Shown: piece by piece, positions 32,030 to 41,336 of the stretch
Position numbering within the stretch: position 1 is the first letter of the stretch
Layout: the number at the start of each line of letters is the position of its first letter
NCBI GenBank assembly: GCA_903995115.1
Contig: LR877160.1
Coordinates: 248,001-312,000, forward strand
Direction of reading: 5' to 3'
Length of the DNA stretch: 64,000 nucleotides
Source: Angomonas deanei
Lineage: Eukaryota; Euglenozoa; Kinetoplastea; Trypanosomatida; Trypanosomatidae
Made by a program: the position numbers and the translations under genes
The notes under the pieces: generated by a model
What the model saw: only the letters and a program-made list of their open reading frames with translations
What the model was told of the DNA's origin: nothing
Databases searched by the model: none

Positions 32030-32141
32030 GACCCTCCAGGGAAAGCGGACATCTTCAGATCCGAAACGGTGCAGTGTGCCCTTTTTACTTTTTCACTTTC
32101 TCCTTTCTTTTATTAATTGACTCAGAATCGAACTACAAGTC

Positions 32142-32768
32142 ATGCGATCATTGTTCATCTGTGTTGTGCTCCTCGCACTCCTTGCCGTAACGGCGGGGCA
32201 CGTTGGTCCCAACTCTACTGAGATGCCTGTTGGGCCCCAGATCACCGATCACGTCTATTTGGACATCACCATCGGCGGTGAACGCGCCGGTCGCATCATC
32301 ATTGGTCTCTTCGGTGGCGTGGTCCCTATCACGGCGGAAAACTTCAAGCAGCTGTGCATCGGCAAGGACGGTCTCACCTACAAGGGCTCCACCTTCCACC
32401 GCGTCATTCGTAACTTTATGATCCAGGGAGGCGACTTCACCAAGGGCGACGGCACCGGCGGTGAGTCCATCTACGGTGGCGACTTCGACGATGAAAACTT
32501 CAAGGTGAAGCACTTTGTAGGCGCCCTCTCCATGGCGAACCGAGGACCCAACACGAACGGCTCTCAGTTCTTCATCACCACCGCCCCCACCCCGTGGCTC
32601 GACGGCAAGCACGTCGTCTTCGGGAGAGTGTTGTTCGGCATGGAGGTGGTACGGAAGATTGAAGAAACGGAGACCCAGTTGGAAGGGGACAGTACCAGGC
32701 CGGAGAAGGAAGTGAAAATTGTGGACAGCGGACTGCAAATCTATCACGGGGTAAAGGGCCCTAATTAG
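32142..32768 (+). CDS. Secretory cyclophilin, array copy 5
   Basis: 208 residues. The signal peptide equals that of copy 2, but the linker after it ([17 protein letters not shown]) and the C-terminal 45 residues are different, including an inserted loop ([16 protein letters not shown]). The central domain is near-identical to the others, so the array shows a homogenised core with diverged ends. Active-site residues are kept. Probably the oldest of copies 2-5 or one that escaped conversion at its 3' end. Confidence 0.95.
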   Translation: MRSLFICVVLLALLAVTAGHVGPNSTEMPVGPQITDHVYLDITIGGERAGRIIIGLFGGVVPITAENFKQLCIGKDGLTYKGSTFHRVIRNFMIQGGDFTKGDGTGGESIYGGDFDDENFKVKHFVGALSMANRGPNTNGSQFFITTAPTPWLDGKHVVFGRVLFGMEVVRKIEETETQLEGDSTRPEKEVKIVDSGLQIYHGVKGPN

Positions 32769-33048
32769 TCCGCGCATGGGGTGGAACACTAATCAAAAGC
32801 AAAAAAAAAAAAGATTACAGTCAGCGTTTCATTTCGATGAAGTGCATTTGGAAAAAGGAAAGGAGTATCGTCAACCACTATCTTTTTTTTTTCTTTTTTG
32901 TTTTCTCTCTTGAAAGATAAAAATAAAGTGATAAGAGTTTCACGGAGTAGAAAAAGATTAAATAAATAAAGTTTCTTTAAACGTTAACATAATACAGTTT
33001 TTAATTTTCACGAAGAGTTTTTTTCTCATTATTACAGTATACGATTTC

Positions 33049-34677
33049 ATGTACTCTAGGACCCAGAAGCATCATAGCCGGGCGAAGTGCTTTAAGGTCC
33101 TCACCATTATACTCGGTCTGTTATGCGTTGGTCTGTACGTTGCCAAAACTCGCAATCCCCCGAGGGTGTACTACTCCTGGGTGGAAGGGGTAGCGGTGGA
33201 GGAGGTGGAACACTCCCTCGCGGGGTGGTGCTTCTTCATGTGCTCAGTACTCCTCGTGGTCTCCCTCCTTCTGTGGTTTTGTACCGCAGCGCTGAGTCTG
33301 GATGAGTGGTTGCTGTGCGATAGTCTGCCAGATACCGCGCAGATGGACATGGCACTGCGGCGGAAGGAGTACCTCTCCCAACGAGATGCACGGGGGATGC
33401 GGGTGGAGCCGCGGGTGACACCGGATCAGTATCACACGCTGCGGCCGTCCGGGGAGGAATGGGCAACCGCGGAAACGGGCATGAACGGTAGTTTATTCGG
33501 CGCGAGTAATAATAATAATCGTCGGCCTTTGCGTCGCCCGCGGCAGAGCGCCGCCTCCCCCGCCTGTCTGAAGCGCACGGAGGAGTTAGACGAATTCCTG
33601 CAGCGGACCGTCGACACGGGCCGACAGCAGTTACAGAATAGGGACACCAATAGGAACCCAACGGACTACACGGGCGGGTTTCTCCCCACCGACCCGGCGG
33701 GGGTGCGTGTGAAGTATGTTCGTCTTGGCACCGCCGGCGCATCTGACACAGCGGAAGGAGCAGCCGCCAACGTGGAGGCCGTGTTTGCCTCCCTACGCAT
33801 CACGCGACCGGAGGAAGGGGTGGCGCTGGTGCGGGAGTGGTTCTCCCAAAAGTGCAGGACGTTCCTCCTCGAGGTGGAAGAGTGCGACCGCTGGTTTACC
33901 GGCCGTGGGTGCACCCACATGACGTGTGCGAACCCTCTTTCGCAGCCGGTGGAGGGCGCTGTGGCTGCTGCGCCTGCCCCCAGCACTAACTGGGGTCCCC
34001 CCGCGGCCCCACCACCCCGCAAGGAGGACCTGCTGAAGATGGAGAAGGAGCACACAAAGCAGATGACAAATAGACAAACGGCGCTCGATATTACAGTTCA
34101 CGTTGATCAACGTCTTAGTCTCGAGCCGCCGTTAGCGGTGGAGAATAGTTTTCCAATTCTGGGTCAGATGGACTTGACGCTGGTGCGGCCGTACGTCCTG
34201 TCACGGCTGCGGCGCTTCGCCCAGACTCCCTCGCTCTCCTCCTACGTGGCGGGTGGGGGGGAGCGGTCGGTGTGGACAGAGGCACAGTACCCGTGTGATG
34301 CCTACATCCTCGTTCACTTTCTGCTGTCGAGGATACCGGGGATAGGGTCACACGTGGTATTTGGCCTTCAGACGGCAGGGCAGCACGAGGACCTGCGCCT
34401 GCACGTGGGGTCCACCACCACCCCATACTTTCACGTTCGCTACGAGCAAAAAGTGTTCCCCACGCACAACAACAACAACTCGCTGTTTGAGGCGGTGCTC
34501 CTGTTTGCGGCCGCGGTGCGAGTGTACTACGCCGGCCGTATAGAGACTAGCCACTCCGGTGCGCTCGATCTGCGCCTGGAGGGACTGCAGGAGATTCTTG
34601 AGCAGTGCTCTGCCGCCCCCGTGCAGCCACAGGCATCTCGTGGGAGAACGACACACGGGTTGTTCAACATCCTATAG
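33049..34677 (+). CDS. TMEM209-like protein (cytochrome b561 N-terminal family)
   Basis: 542 residues (human TMEM209: 561). Two membrane segments near the N-terminus (about 20-38 and 60-84), a disordered middle with an Asn run, and a C-terminal domain that follows TMEM209: DAYILVHFLLSRIPG, YFHVRYEQKVFPTHNNNNSL and LEAVLLFAAAVRV-type strands match the animal SAIIMHVFCTYL, HYELIYQRHVY and MFHTLLMFLYI parts in order. Animal TMEM209 is a nuclear-envelope protein near pores. The similarity is recalled, not computed; despite the Pfam family name nothing suggests haem binding. Confidence 0.62.
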   Translation: MYSRTQKHHSRAKCFKVLTIILGLLCVGLYVAKTRNPPRVYYSWVEGVAVEEVEHSLAGWCFFMCSVLLVVSLLLWFCTAALSLDEWLLCDSLPDTAQMDMALRRKEYLSQRDARGMRVEPRVTPDQYHTLRPSGEEWATAETGMNGSLFGASNNNNRRPLRRPRQSAASPACLKRTEELDEFLQRTVDTGRQQLQNRDTNRNPTDYTGGFLPTDPAGVRVKYVRLGTAGASDTAEGAAANVEAVFASLRITRPEEGVALVREWFSQKCRTFLLEVEECDRWFTGRGCTHMTCANPLSQPVEGAVAAAPAPSTNWGPPAAPPPRKEDLLKMEKEHTKQMTNRQTALDITVHVDQRLSLEPPLAVENSFPILGQMDLTLVRPYVLSRLRRFAQTPSLSSYVAGGGERSVWTEAQYPCDAYILVHFLLSRIPGIGSHVVFGLQTAGQHEDLRLHVGSTTTPYFHVRYEQKVFPTHNNNNSLFEAVLLFAAAVRVYYAGRIETSHSGALDLRLEGLQEILEQCSAAPVQPQASRGRTTHGLFNIL

Positions 34678-35022
34678 ACTTCCGCTAGCTGACAGCGTGT
34701 TCCTATCTTTCTTGTTGTTTGCCGTATTAGAGTAACTTTCACGCGCTGTTCCTTTTCTAAAATCAGCTCAGCAGACGAACTTCACCCGACACTGACAAGA
34801 AAAGAAACCAATTCACTTCTATTAATACAGTCCACTTTAGATGTTTTTCGACATGCATAAAGACTCCACTTTAGAAATGAATGATCGTTTCCCTCTTCTT
34901 CCTATTTTAATCTTGTACTGCTGTTTCACGACATGAACCACTCATCCTTTCTCTCTCCCTTATAAAGTATTTCTTTTTCTTTTATCTGTTTCTTTTGCTT
35001 TAAAGAAAACCCTAACGGCAGA
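34678..35022. other. Spacer before ABCG copy 2
   Basis: No gene seen. The last 30 bases before the ATG (TTTGCTTTAAAG and the 17-base leader) match those upstream of ABCG copy 1; farther upstream the two regions no longer match. Confidence 0.6.
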
Positions 35023-37005
35023 ATGTCTTCTCCCTCTAACAAAACCAAGGACGACCCCGCCCACGAACCCTTGTACGACGACGAGCAGCAGCAAGACGTC
35101 CCGCAAGGTCAGCAGTCCTCTGCGCCCCCCGGCCGTGGCTTCGTCCTGCAGGGTTCCGTCGCCGACTTCCAAGGAGGATCCGTGAACACCGGTAGTGTCT
35201 CCAATACGTATGCACTTCCGCTCAGCTGGCGCAAGCTGTGCTATTCCGCGGGTTCTCGTAAGATTCTCGTCGGACTCACTGGCACTGCGTTGCCCAACCG
35301 CTGCCTTGCCATCATGGGGTCCTCCGGTGCCGGCAAGACCACCTTCCTCAACGCCATCTGCGACCGTCTGGCCACTGGTGGCAAGCTGAAGCTCACCGGC
35401 CGCTGCCAGCTCGGTGACGTGGAGTATGAACGCCACTACCGTCGCGCGCTCGGCTTCGTGACGCAGGATGATATTGTGTCCAGTCTCTCCACCCCTCAGG
35501 ACTCCTTCTGGTTCTCCCTCCGCACCCGTCGTGGTTTACCTACCCATGAGGCAAGAGAGCGTGTGGACGAGATGCTGCGAATGCTGAACTTGACGCACTG
35601 CAAGGACACACAGGTGGGTATCCCCGGTCTCGTGGCCGGTCTCTCCGGTGGTGAACGTAAGCGTTGCAACATTGGTATCGAGCTCATCTGCGACCCTAAG
35701 GTGCTGCTCCTCGACGAGCCCACCTCCGGTCTCGACTCCGTGACCTCCGCCAAGGTTATCCACCTTCTTCGTGAAGTGTCCCGAGAGGGCCGTACGTGCA
35801 TCTACACCATCCATCAGCCCACCGCCGAGGTGCTCTCCTACTTCGACGACGTCATGCTCATGACGCAAGGCCGCGCCATCTACCACGGTACCATGGATGC
35901 CGCCGTCGACTACTTCGCCGAGATCGGCTTCGTGTGCCCCGAGATCTACACTCCCTCCGACTACTTCATGACCCTTATGCAGGATTACGTGACGTCGAAG
36001 GTGTTGATCAAGCGCTGGAGAGTGTTTCTGAAGAAGGGTGGCCGCCGTACCCCTCACACCGCCGCCATCCGCCCCGCCCCTAGCAAGGCAGACTCCCCCA
36101 CCGCCAAGTTCCTCGAAGGTTACATCAACAAGTTTGGCAGTTCTCCAATGGTTCAGTTCATCGAGCTCTTCAAGCGATCCACGGTTGAGATGATCCGTGA
36201 CAAGTTGTATCTGTTCTCGCACGCTTCTCAGGCTATCTTCTTCTCCGTCGTCGTTGGTCTCATCTTCGTCAACATGAAGAACAGTGTCACTGGTGTCCAG
36301 GATCGTCAGGGTATGCTTTTCATGACCGTCATGAATCGGTGTATGAGCGCGTGCTTCATTATGATTAACGCGTTCTACAACATCCGTGCCGTCTACACCC
36401 GTGAACAGCAAGCTGCCTGTTACTCCCCTGGTATGTATTTGCTGGCCCGAAGTTTGGCGGAATTCCCCATGAAGATCTTCTTCGTCATTGTCGAATGTCT
36501 CATCCTGTACTTCATGGTTGGGCTTGCCAAGGACCCCGGTGCCTTCTTCTACTATTTCGGTGTGATTGCGTTGGAATCCGAGGTGGGTCAGGCGTTTGGT
36601 TTCATGCTATCGGCATTGTTACCGTCCCTGATTGTCGCCTCCGCCATCGTGCCCCTCATCCTGCTGCCTCTCGCCCTCGCCGGAGGTTTGTTCGCCAGTA
36701 GCGCTCGTCTGCGTCCCTACTGGTACTGGATTGAGAAGCCGTCCTTCATGCGCCATGGTTTCATCCTGGTTGCTCGTAATGAGTTCAAGCGTTTGACCGA
36801 CATTGAATGCGACTACGAGAGACGCGGCGAGAACTACTGCCTCTCGCAATCGACCAACGGTAACGAAGTTTTGGAGCTACTTGGCTTCAATGGCGATCCG
36901 CAGAACACCGATGTGTGGATGTGGATCTCACTGGCTATTCTATGGGTTCTCTTCACGATCCTGACGGTGATCGGCCTTGGTCATGCCGCCCGCAAGAAGG
37001 CGTAA
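35023..37005 (+). CDS. ABCG-family half-transporter, copy 2
   Basis: 660 residues, the near-twin of the gene at 22052. All ATPase motifs are the same (Walker A at 99-107, LSGGERKR, LLLDEP, IHQP) as is the six-span membrane domain. Differences fall in patches: around residues 172-195 (THEARERVDEMLRM here), and in one membrane stretch (ALESEVGQAFGFMLSALLPS here). Long blocks between the patches are nearly invariant at the DNA level, which suggests gene conversion. The 3' UTR is not shared: the hairpins behind copy 1 are missing here. Confidence 0.95.
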   Translation: MSSPSNKTKDDPAHEPLYDDEQQQDVPQGQQSSAPPGRGFVLQGSVADFQGGSVNTGSVSNTYALPLSWRKLCYSAGSRKILVGLTGTALPNRCLAIMGSSGAGKTTFLNAICDRLATGGKLKLTGRCQLGDVEYERHYRRALGFVTQDDIVSSLSTPQDSFWFSLRTRRGLPTHEARERVDEMLRMLNLTHCKDTQVGIPGLVAGLSGGERKRCNIGIELICDPKVLLLDEPTSGLDSVTSAKVIHLLREVSREGRTCIYTIHQPTAEVLSYFDDVMLMTQGRAIYHGTMDAAVDYFAEIGFVCPEIYTPSDYFMTLMQDYVTSKVLIKRWRVFLKKGGRRTPHTAAIRPAPSKADSPTAKFLEGYINKFGSSPMVQFIELFKRSTVEMIRDKLYLFSHASQAIFFSVVVGLIFVNMKNSVTGVQDRQGMLFMTVMNRCMSACFIMINAFYNIRAVYTREQQAACYSPGMYLLARSLAEFPMKIFFVIVECLILYFMVGLAKDPGAFFYYFGVIALESEVGQAFGFMLSALLPSLIVASAIVPLILLPLALAGGLFASSARLRPYWYWIEKPSFMRHGFILVARNEFKRLTDIECDYERRGENYCLSQSTNGNEVLELLGFNGDPQNTDVWMWISLAILWVLFTILTVIGLGHAARKKA

Positions 37006-38170
37006 AGCATGGCAACAACCTGTACGAAGGAAAAGAAAAAAAAAACAGAAAAGAAGAAAGAAAAATACACAATCCCTTACCAATTCTACACTTTTTTTAC
37101 GAACCAAAAAGTGAGAAATACACTGTTTGTTTCATCTGCCTCAACTCAGAAGAGGGTAAAGAGAAACTTATGTTCTCACCAGCTCATGTAGAGGACTGGA
37201 AAGGGAAGTGTTCAAAAGTATTAGTGAAGTTAAGGAGCGAGCGGGCTCCCCTTTTTTTTTTTATTATTATTTTTTTTTTTTTCATGTGACGGGACTTTTT
37301 TTTTTTTTTTGCGTTTTCCGGAGAAAAGGAATGAAAGTATCGTTTAGGTTGTTGTATTCTCTTTTTTATTATTATTTTTCCTTTTAGAAACCGATCCAAA
37401 AGGCATTTCCGTAAGAGGAAAAGAAAAAAAGATAATAGATTGACAACTAAACGAGAAATTCATTCATAATAACGTATTTTAGTTGTTGTTTTATCGTGTG
37501 TTTTATTTTTGTTCGTACTTGTTTCCATACCTTATTGGGATGATCCCGCGCTTACACTAGATAACAAAAAAAAGAAAAAAGAGTAGCAACCGATGAATAA
37601 AGATAATGATAAATAATCAATATATAAATATTTAATAAAGAAAAAAAAATCCCTCTTTTTAGCTCCTACCGGCAATCGTTAAACGAAAAATAACAGATTC
37701 CTGTAGATCAGAGTAGACGAAGAAAAAAAAGGAAAGGGAAAATGAATCAAGCACCATATATATCGTTAATGAAAGGAAAAGAAAAAAATATATTTTTCCG
37801 TTGCGTTTTTTTTTTTTTTTTTTGCTTTTTTTGCTCTTTGTTATTTTATTATATATTAAACTCGGCCATGGAAAGCGCCACGATGAACGTAAACGACGAC
37901 AAGGTTAACTTTATTGGATTCATGTCGCTTTTCCCTTGGACCACGAGGCTACTTTTTTTTTTTTAATATAAGTTATGTATTAGAAAAGAAAGAAACATGA
38001 AATTGTATTTTTTTGTTACCAACTCTATCCGTATTTTGTTACCATACTACTTTTTTTTTTCTCTTTCTCATGTGTTTTTTTTTTTTTTTTTTTCTCAAAA
38101 GCAACCCGTAGATCCTCCTCCTCATTATTATTGGAACCATAAAATCATTCGACGTGTGTATCGTATCCAA
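37006..38170. other. Longest internal gene-free stretch
   Basis: 1.17 kb. No convincing gene. It has many A and T homopolymers, a small hairpin GGAGC/GCTCC near 37233-37248 directly before a T run, and a GC-richer patch at 37868-37960 that reads as a 32-codon frame starting ATGGAAAGCGCC. The region just upstream of 38171 is T-rich and supplies the splice tract of the next gene. Confidence 0.55.
37868..37966 (+). CDS. Possible short ORF (32 codons)
   Basis: MESATMNVNDDKVNFIGF begins a short frame whose base composition is coding-like, unlike the flanks, and it lies after a long T tract. It ends in a T run (LLFFF). It may be a small gene, an upstream ORF, or a remnant. Weak support. Confidence 0.2.
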   Translation: MESATMNVNDDKVNFIGFMSLFPWTTRLLFFF

Positions 38171-39874
38171 ATGCTTCATCCAGCGGAGTCTGTCGGGGAC
38201 TCTATTCCGAAGGTATCCTCCAGCCTGGAGGGTGACTTGGTACAGTCGTTAGAAGTAGATGGCATACGCATGTGTGATGTGTGTTTTTTTCTGCCGTGTG
38301 AGCAGAGCTGCCTCCTGGCCTCGCCGATGGTGCACGCCGTCACGGAGGCTCACGGGCACTACAAGGACCGCCTCTGGAGCAATAGCTACGGCACCGACCT
38401 CGACCTGGACTTTCTCATTTTTGACAGCACGGCGGACCCTAGCAATATTAGCAGAAGTTCACGGCAGGTGCACTACGGCTTTCTGCAGTCGAGTCAGCCC
38501 CCAGCACGCAAGGCGGGGGAAACCATCGCCCAGCGCGCCACCGCCCTGCGAGAGTGGATACAAAACTGTTATAAAGATGCCTATGGGTGTGGTGGCAGCA
38601 TCGGCAGCAGCAGTCCCAAGAACTCTGGTCTGGCCCGATCGGCCCGACAGGGGAATAACCCGAATAGCAACGCCAACAGTCATAATCACAACAGCAATGT
38701 CGCGCCGCTCGTCCTAAAAGGGAGCGACGTCTCCACGGTGCTGCTGTCCGGCCCTGGGGAGGACGGCGGGAGCAATCTCCATCTCAACCGGCTCGCCTCT
38801 AGTTTTAACGTGGTGAACGGGATGGGCAGTCCCCCGCCAGTGGACCTCTTCCAGCAGCAGCCCTCCCCGCCGCCCCAGCCACCAGCCTCTCCTTGCGCCA
38901 AGCTAGAAGGATGGCTGCAGTTGACGGCACCGCTCTTTACCCGGCAGTACGACGCCTATGTGAAGCTCACCAGCGCCCAGCAGAACCAAGCACGACGTCA
39001 CATTCAGCTAGCGGAGAGTGGCAAGACGTCGGGGCCAGCCAAGTCGCGTCAAATTACGTTTACGATCCCATTATTTTTGTCGTATGGGACACGCGTGACG
39101 GATACCCTTTCCGCCCTTGCCAGCACCTACGCCAAGCTCACCAACGCGCCTTGGAGCGCCTCCCTTCATAGTATCACCACCTGCGACTTTGATGTGAACC
39201 TCACCCTCGAGGTCAGCAACCACGACGGCAAGGAGAGTGTCACAGTGGTGTCGGAGCGTCTCGCCGTGAACATGATGGACACCGCGACACGAAATAAAAC
39301 AGCCAAGCAGTCTTATATTCCCTTTTTGCAATCCTGTATCTTGTTGGAATCCCTTCCCAAGTTTGCCGACAGTCTAGCACATGGAAAGACCATCGCCGAC
39401 TACATGCCGCTCCTCGAGGCAAGCCTCTTCCGAAACATGCGGGAGCCACTGCACTTTCTCACACTAGCAGACGGGATGACACAGTATTGGGGTCAGCCGG
39501 TGGAGGTCAGCCCGTGCTGCACCGCGCTGCATCGGGAGAACATTAACGGCAGTACCGCCAGTAGAAACAGAGGCGAGCTGCTCGTCAAGTCGGTCTCCTA
39601 CAACGTCGTCGACTGCGATACCCAGTGTGGCTTCATGATCAACATTCACTACTACAAAGGGGAGGACTTTCCCTCGGTGGGTATCGTATCCAATCAGTAC
39701 ATGAACGCGCAGGGGACGGGGGTGTTGCAGACCAAGCTGCGGGCGCCCAAGACGTTTGTCAGCCGGAAAGAAAACTACGATGAGGATAACTTTTTATCGG
39801 CCCCGCTGTTGGTGGAGGAAGTGGGGAAGGCGTCTTTTGCCAGTATGGCCGGACTGATTGCGACACTGAAATGA
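38171..39874 (+). CDS. Conserved protein of unknown function
   Basis: 567 residues from ATG 38171; the frame upstream is a Phe-rich reading of a T tract and is not coding. There is a cysteine-rich patch near the start (MCDVCFFLPCEQSC), an Asn/Ser-rich disordered middle (about 150-230), and a C-terminal half of mixed strands and helices with no motif known to me. Not a membrane protein. No function proposed. Confidence 0.5.
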   Translation: MLHPAESVGDSIPKVSSSLEGDLVQSLEVDGIRMCDVCFFLPCEQSCLLASPMVHAVTEAHGHYKDRLWSNSYGTDLDLDFLIFDSTADPSNISRSSRQVHYGFLQSSQPPARKAGETIAQRATALREWIQNCYKDAYGCGGSIGSSSPKNSGLARSARQGNNPNSNANSHNHNSNVAPLVLKGSDVSTVLLSGPGEDGGSNLHLNRLASSFNVVNGMGSPPPVDLFQQQPSPPPQPPASPCAKLEGWLQLTAPLFTRQYDAYVKLTSAQQNQARRHIQLAESGKTSGPAKSRQITFTIPLFLSYGTRVTDTLSALASTYAKLTNAPWSASLHSITTCDFDVNLTLEVSNHDGKESVTVVSERLAVNMMDTATRNKTAKQSYIPFLQSCILLESLPKFADSLAHGKTIADYMPLLEASLFRNMREPLHFLTLADGMTQYWGQPVEVSPCCTALHRENINGSTASRNRGELLVKSVSYNVVDCDTQCGFMINIHYYKGEDFPSVGIVSNQYMNAQGTGVLQTKLRAPKTFVSRKENYDEDNFLSAPLLVEEVGKASFASMAGLIATLK

Positions 39875-40172
39875 TTGAAATAATACGAATATTAAAAATG
39901 TATCATTGTTACTTTTGTTGTTGTTGTTGTTTTTTTGTCTCCTGTATATGTAAAACGAAGAAGAAAAAAATGTTGATCTACTTTTCATTGTTATCTTCTA
40001 TCGAAAAGAAGTGATGCCTGTCACTGCAAAAACTTCTTTCTCTTCATTCACACCCTAAGAAGCTTCAAAGTACAAAATCAACTAGCGTGGATGCGATATC
40101 CAGACACTTTTTTTGTAGTGTGTCGCAGTTGAAAAAAGAAAACAAAACTAAAAAAAGAAGGGTGATACCGGA

Positions 40173-41054
40173 ATGAGTACCGTCGCCCTCGGCAGCGGCA
40201 ATCTCTCTTCCGAATTAGCATTGAAAACGATCCAAGACCAACAAGCCATTATTGGTAACCTGCACGAGCTTGTCGTCACGTTAAAAGCAGAACTGCAATC
40301 GGTCAGCTCCACCCTACAGCAAGAAAAACAAAAAACAAACGACAGTGGTGGTGAAAAGGAAGAATGGCTAGCCAATAAAAAGCAGCTGGTCCTCACGCAG
40401 GCTTCCCTCTTGCAAGAGAAGGACGCCCTCCAGGCCCAGGTACAACGCCTCACCAACGACAATCACGAACTGCAGAGTCAACTGGAGTGGAGCGCCCAGC
40501 AGCAGACCGCCCTCGCCACCCAGCTCGCCCAGCTGACCGCCGCACAGGACAGCAAACAACAGCTCTATGGACAGATTGACCACAGCAATCGAGAACTCCT
40601 GCAACAAGTGGGACCACTGCGGGAAGAGATCAAACAGCTCGAAAAGGAAAAGACACGGTGGAAGTCGTTGAGTCTGTCGCTCATTCAGAAATTAGATGTT
40701 TCTCTGCAGTCCCGCATGATGGCGCATGTGGCCGCGATGGAGCGAGAGGAAAGTGCACAGCGGCGGACCGGCCCTAGGGCGACGATCCCAGCCCTGGCAA
40801 CGTCACCGGTGGTGATGAGTGAGGCGCCGGAGGTGGCCGCCGCGTGGAAAAGCAGCTCGCAGAAGAAAAATTCATTAGAACCAATGAATGAAATCCGTCC
40901 ATCAGAGGTATCCCTGGATAATAATAATGAACGGAACCGTCATTCCGCCAAGATGAACTCCGCTTTGCTGTCCTTGTCTGGAAACCAAAAAGGAAAGACG
41001 ATTCCTCAAATAAATCAAATCGCACAAAACAATCGTTTGACGCCGCTAAAATAA
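40173..41054 (+). CDS. Coiled-coil protein, unknown function
   Basis: 293 residues. From about 10 to 180 it is a near-continuous coiled coil rich in Gln, Leu, Glu and Lys, with heptad-like spacing. The remaining 110 residues are disordered and basic. Probably a structural or basal-body/flagellar component, as is common for this composition in flagellates; this is inference only. Confidence 0.6.
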   Translation: MSTVALGSGNLSSELALKTIQDQQAIIGNLHELVVTLKAELQSVSSTLQQEKQKTNDSGGEKEEWLANKKQLVLTQASLLQEKDALQAQVQRLTNDNHELQSQLEWSAQQQTALATQLAQLTAAQDSKQQLYGQIDHSNRELLQQVGPLREEIKQLEKEKTRWKSLSLSLIQKLDVSLQSRMMAHVAAMEREESAQRRTGPRATIPALATSPVVMSEAPEVAAAWKSSSQKKNSLEPMNEIRPSEVSLDNNNERNRHSAKMNSALLSLSGNQKGKTIPQINQIAQNNRLTPLK

Positions 41055-41336
41055 AAACTGCCGCCTATGCCATGTACAGTATATTCCCTGTTTTGAAAAA
41101 GGAAACCAAAAAAATTAAACCTCGATAATTCAATTGAACGTCTATTGTGTTTTCTCATCAGCATTCCACTTTTCCGTTTCTTTTTTTTTAAGGGTTTTTA
41201 CTCTTCCAAACACAAATAGATCCACTTTTCAGAGTTATTCATCCTTTCTAACATTCAAGTTTCTAAACTTTCCAGAAAAAAAAAATACGCTAAAAACTTT
41301 CATCTTTTACTCTTTAAAAAAAAAAAAAATTAAAAT

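Noticed and set aside
28910-32768. Regular repeats considered as a CRISPR array or transposon cluster
   Set aside because: The repeats are whole cyclophilin genes with spacers; no short direct repeats, no transposase.
37231-37262. Stem followed by T run considered as a bacterial-type terminator
   Set aside because: Eukaryotic context with trans-splicing; five-pair stem beside one of many T runs.
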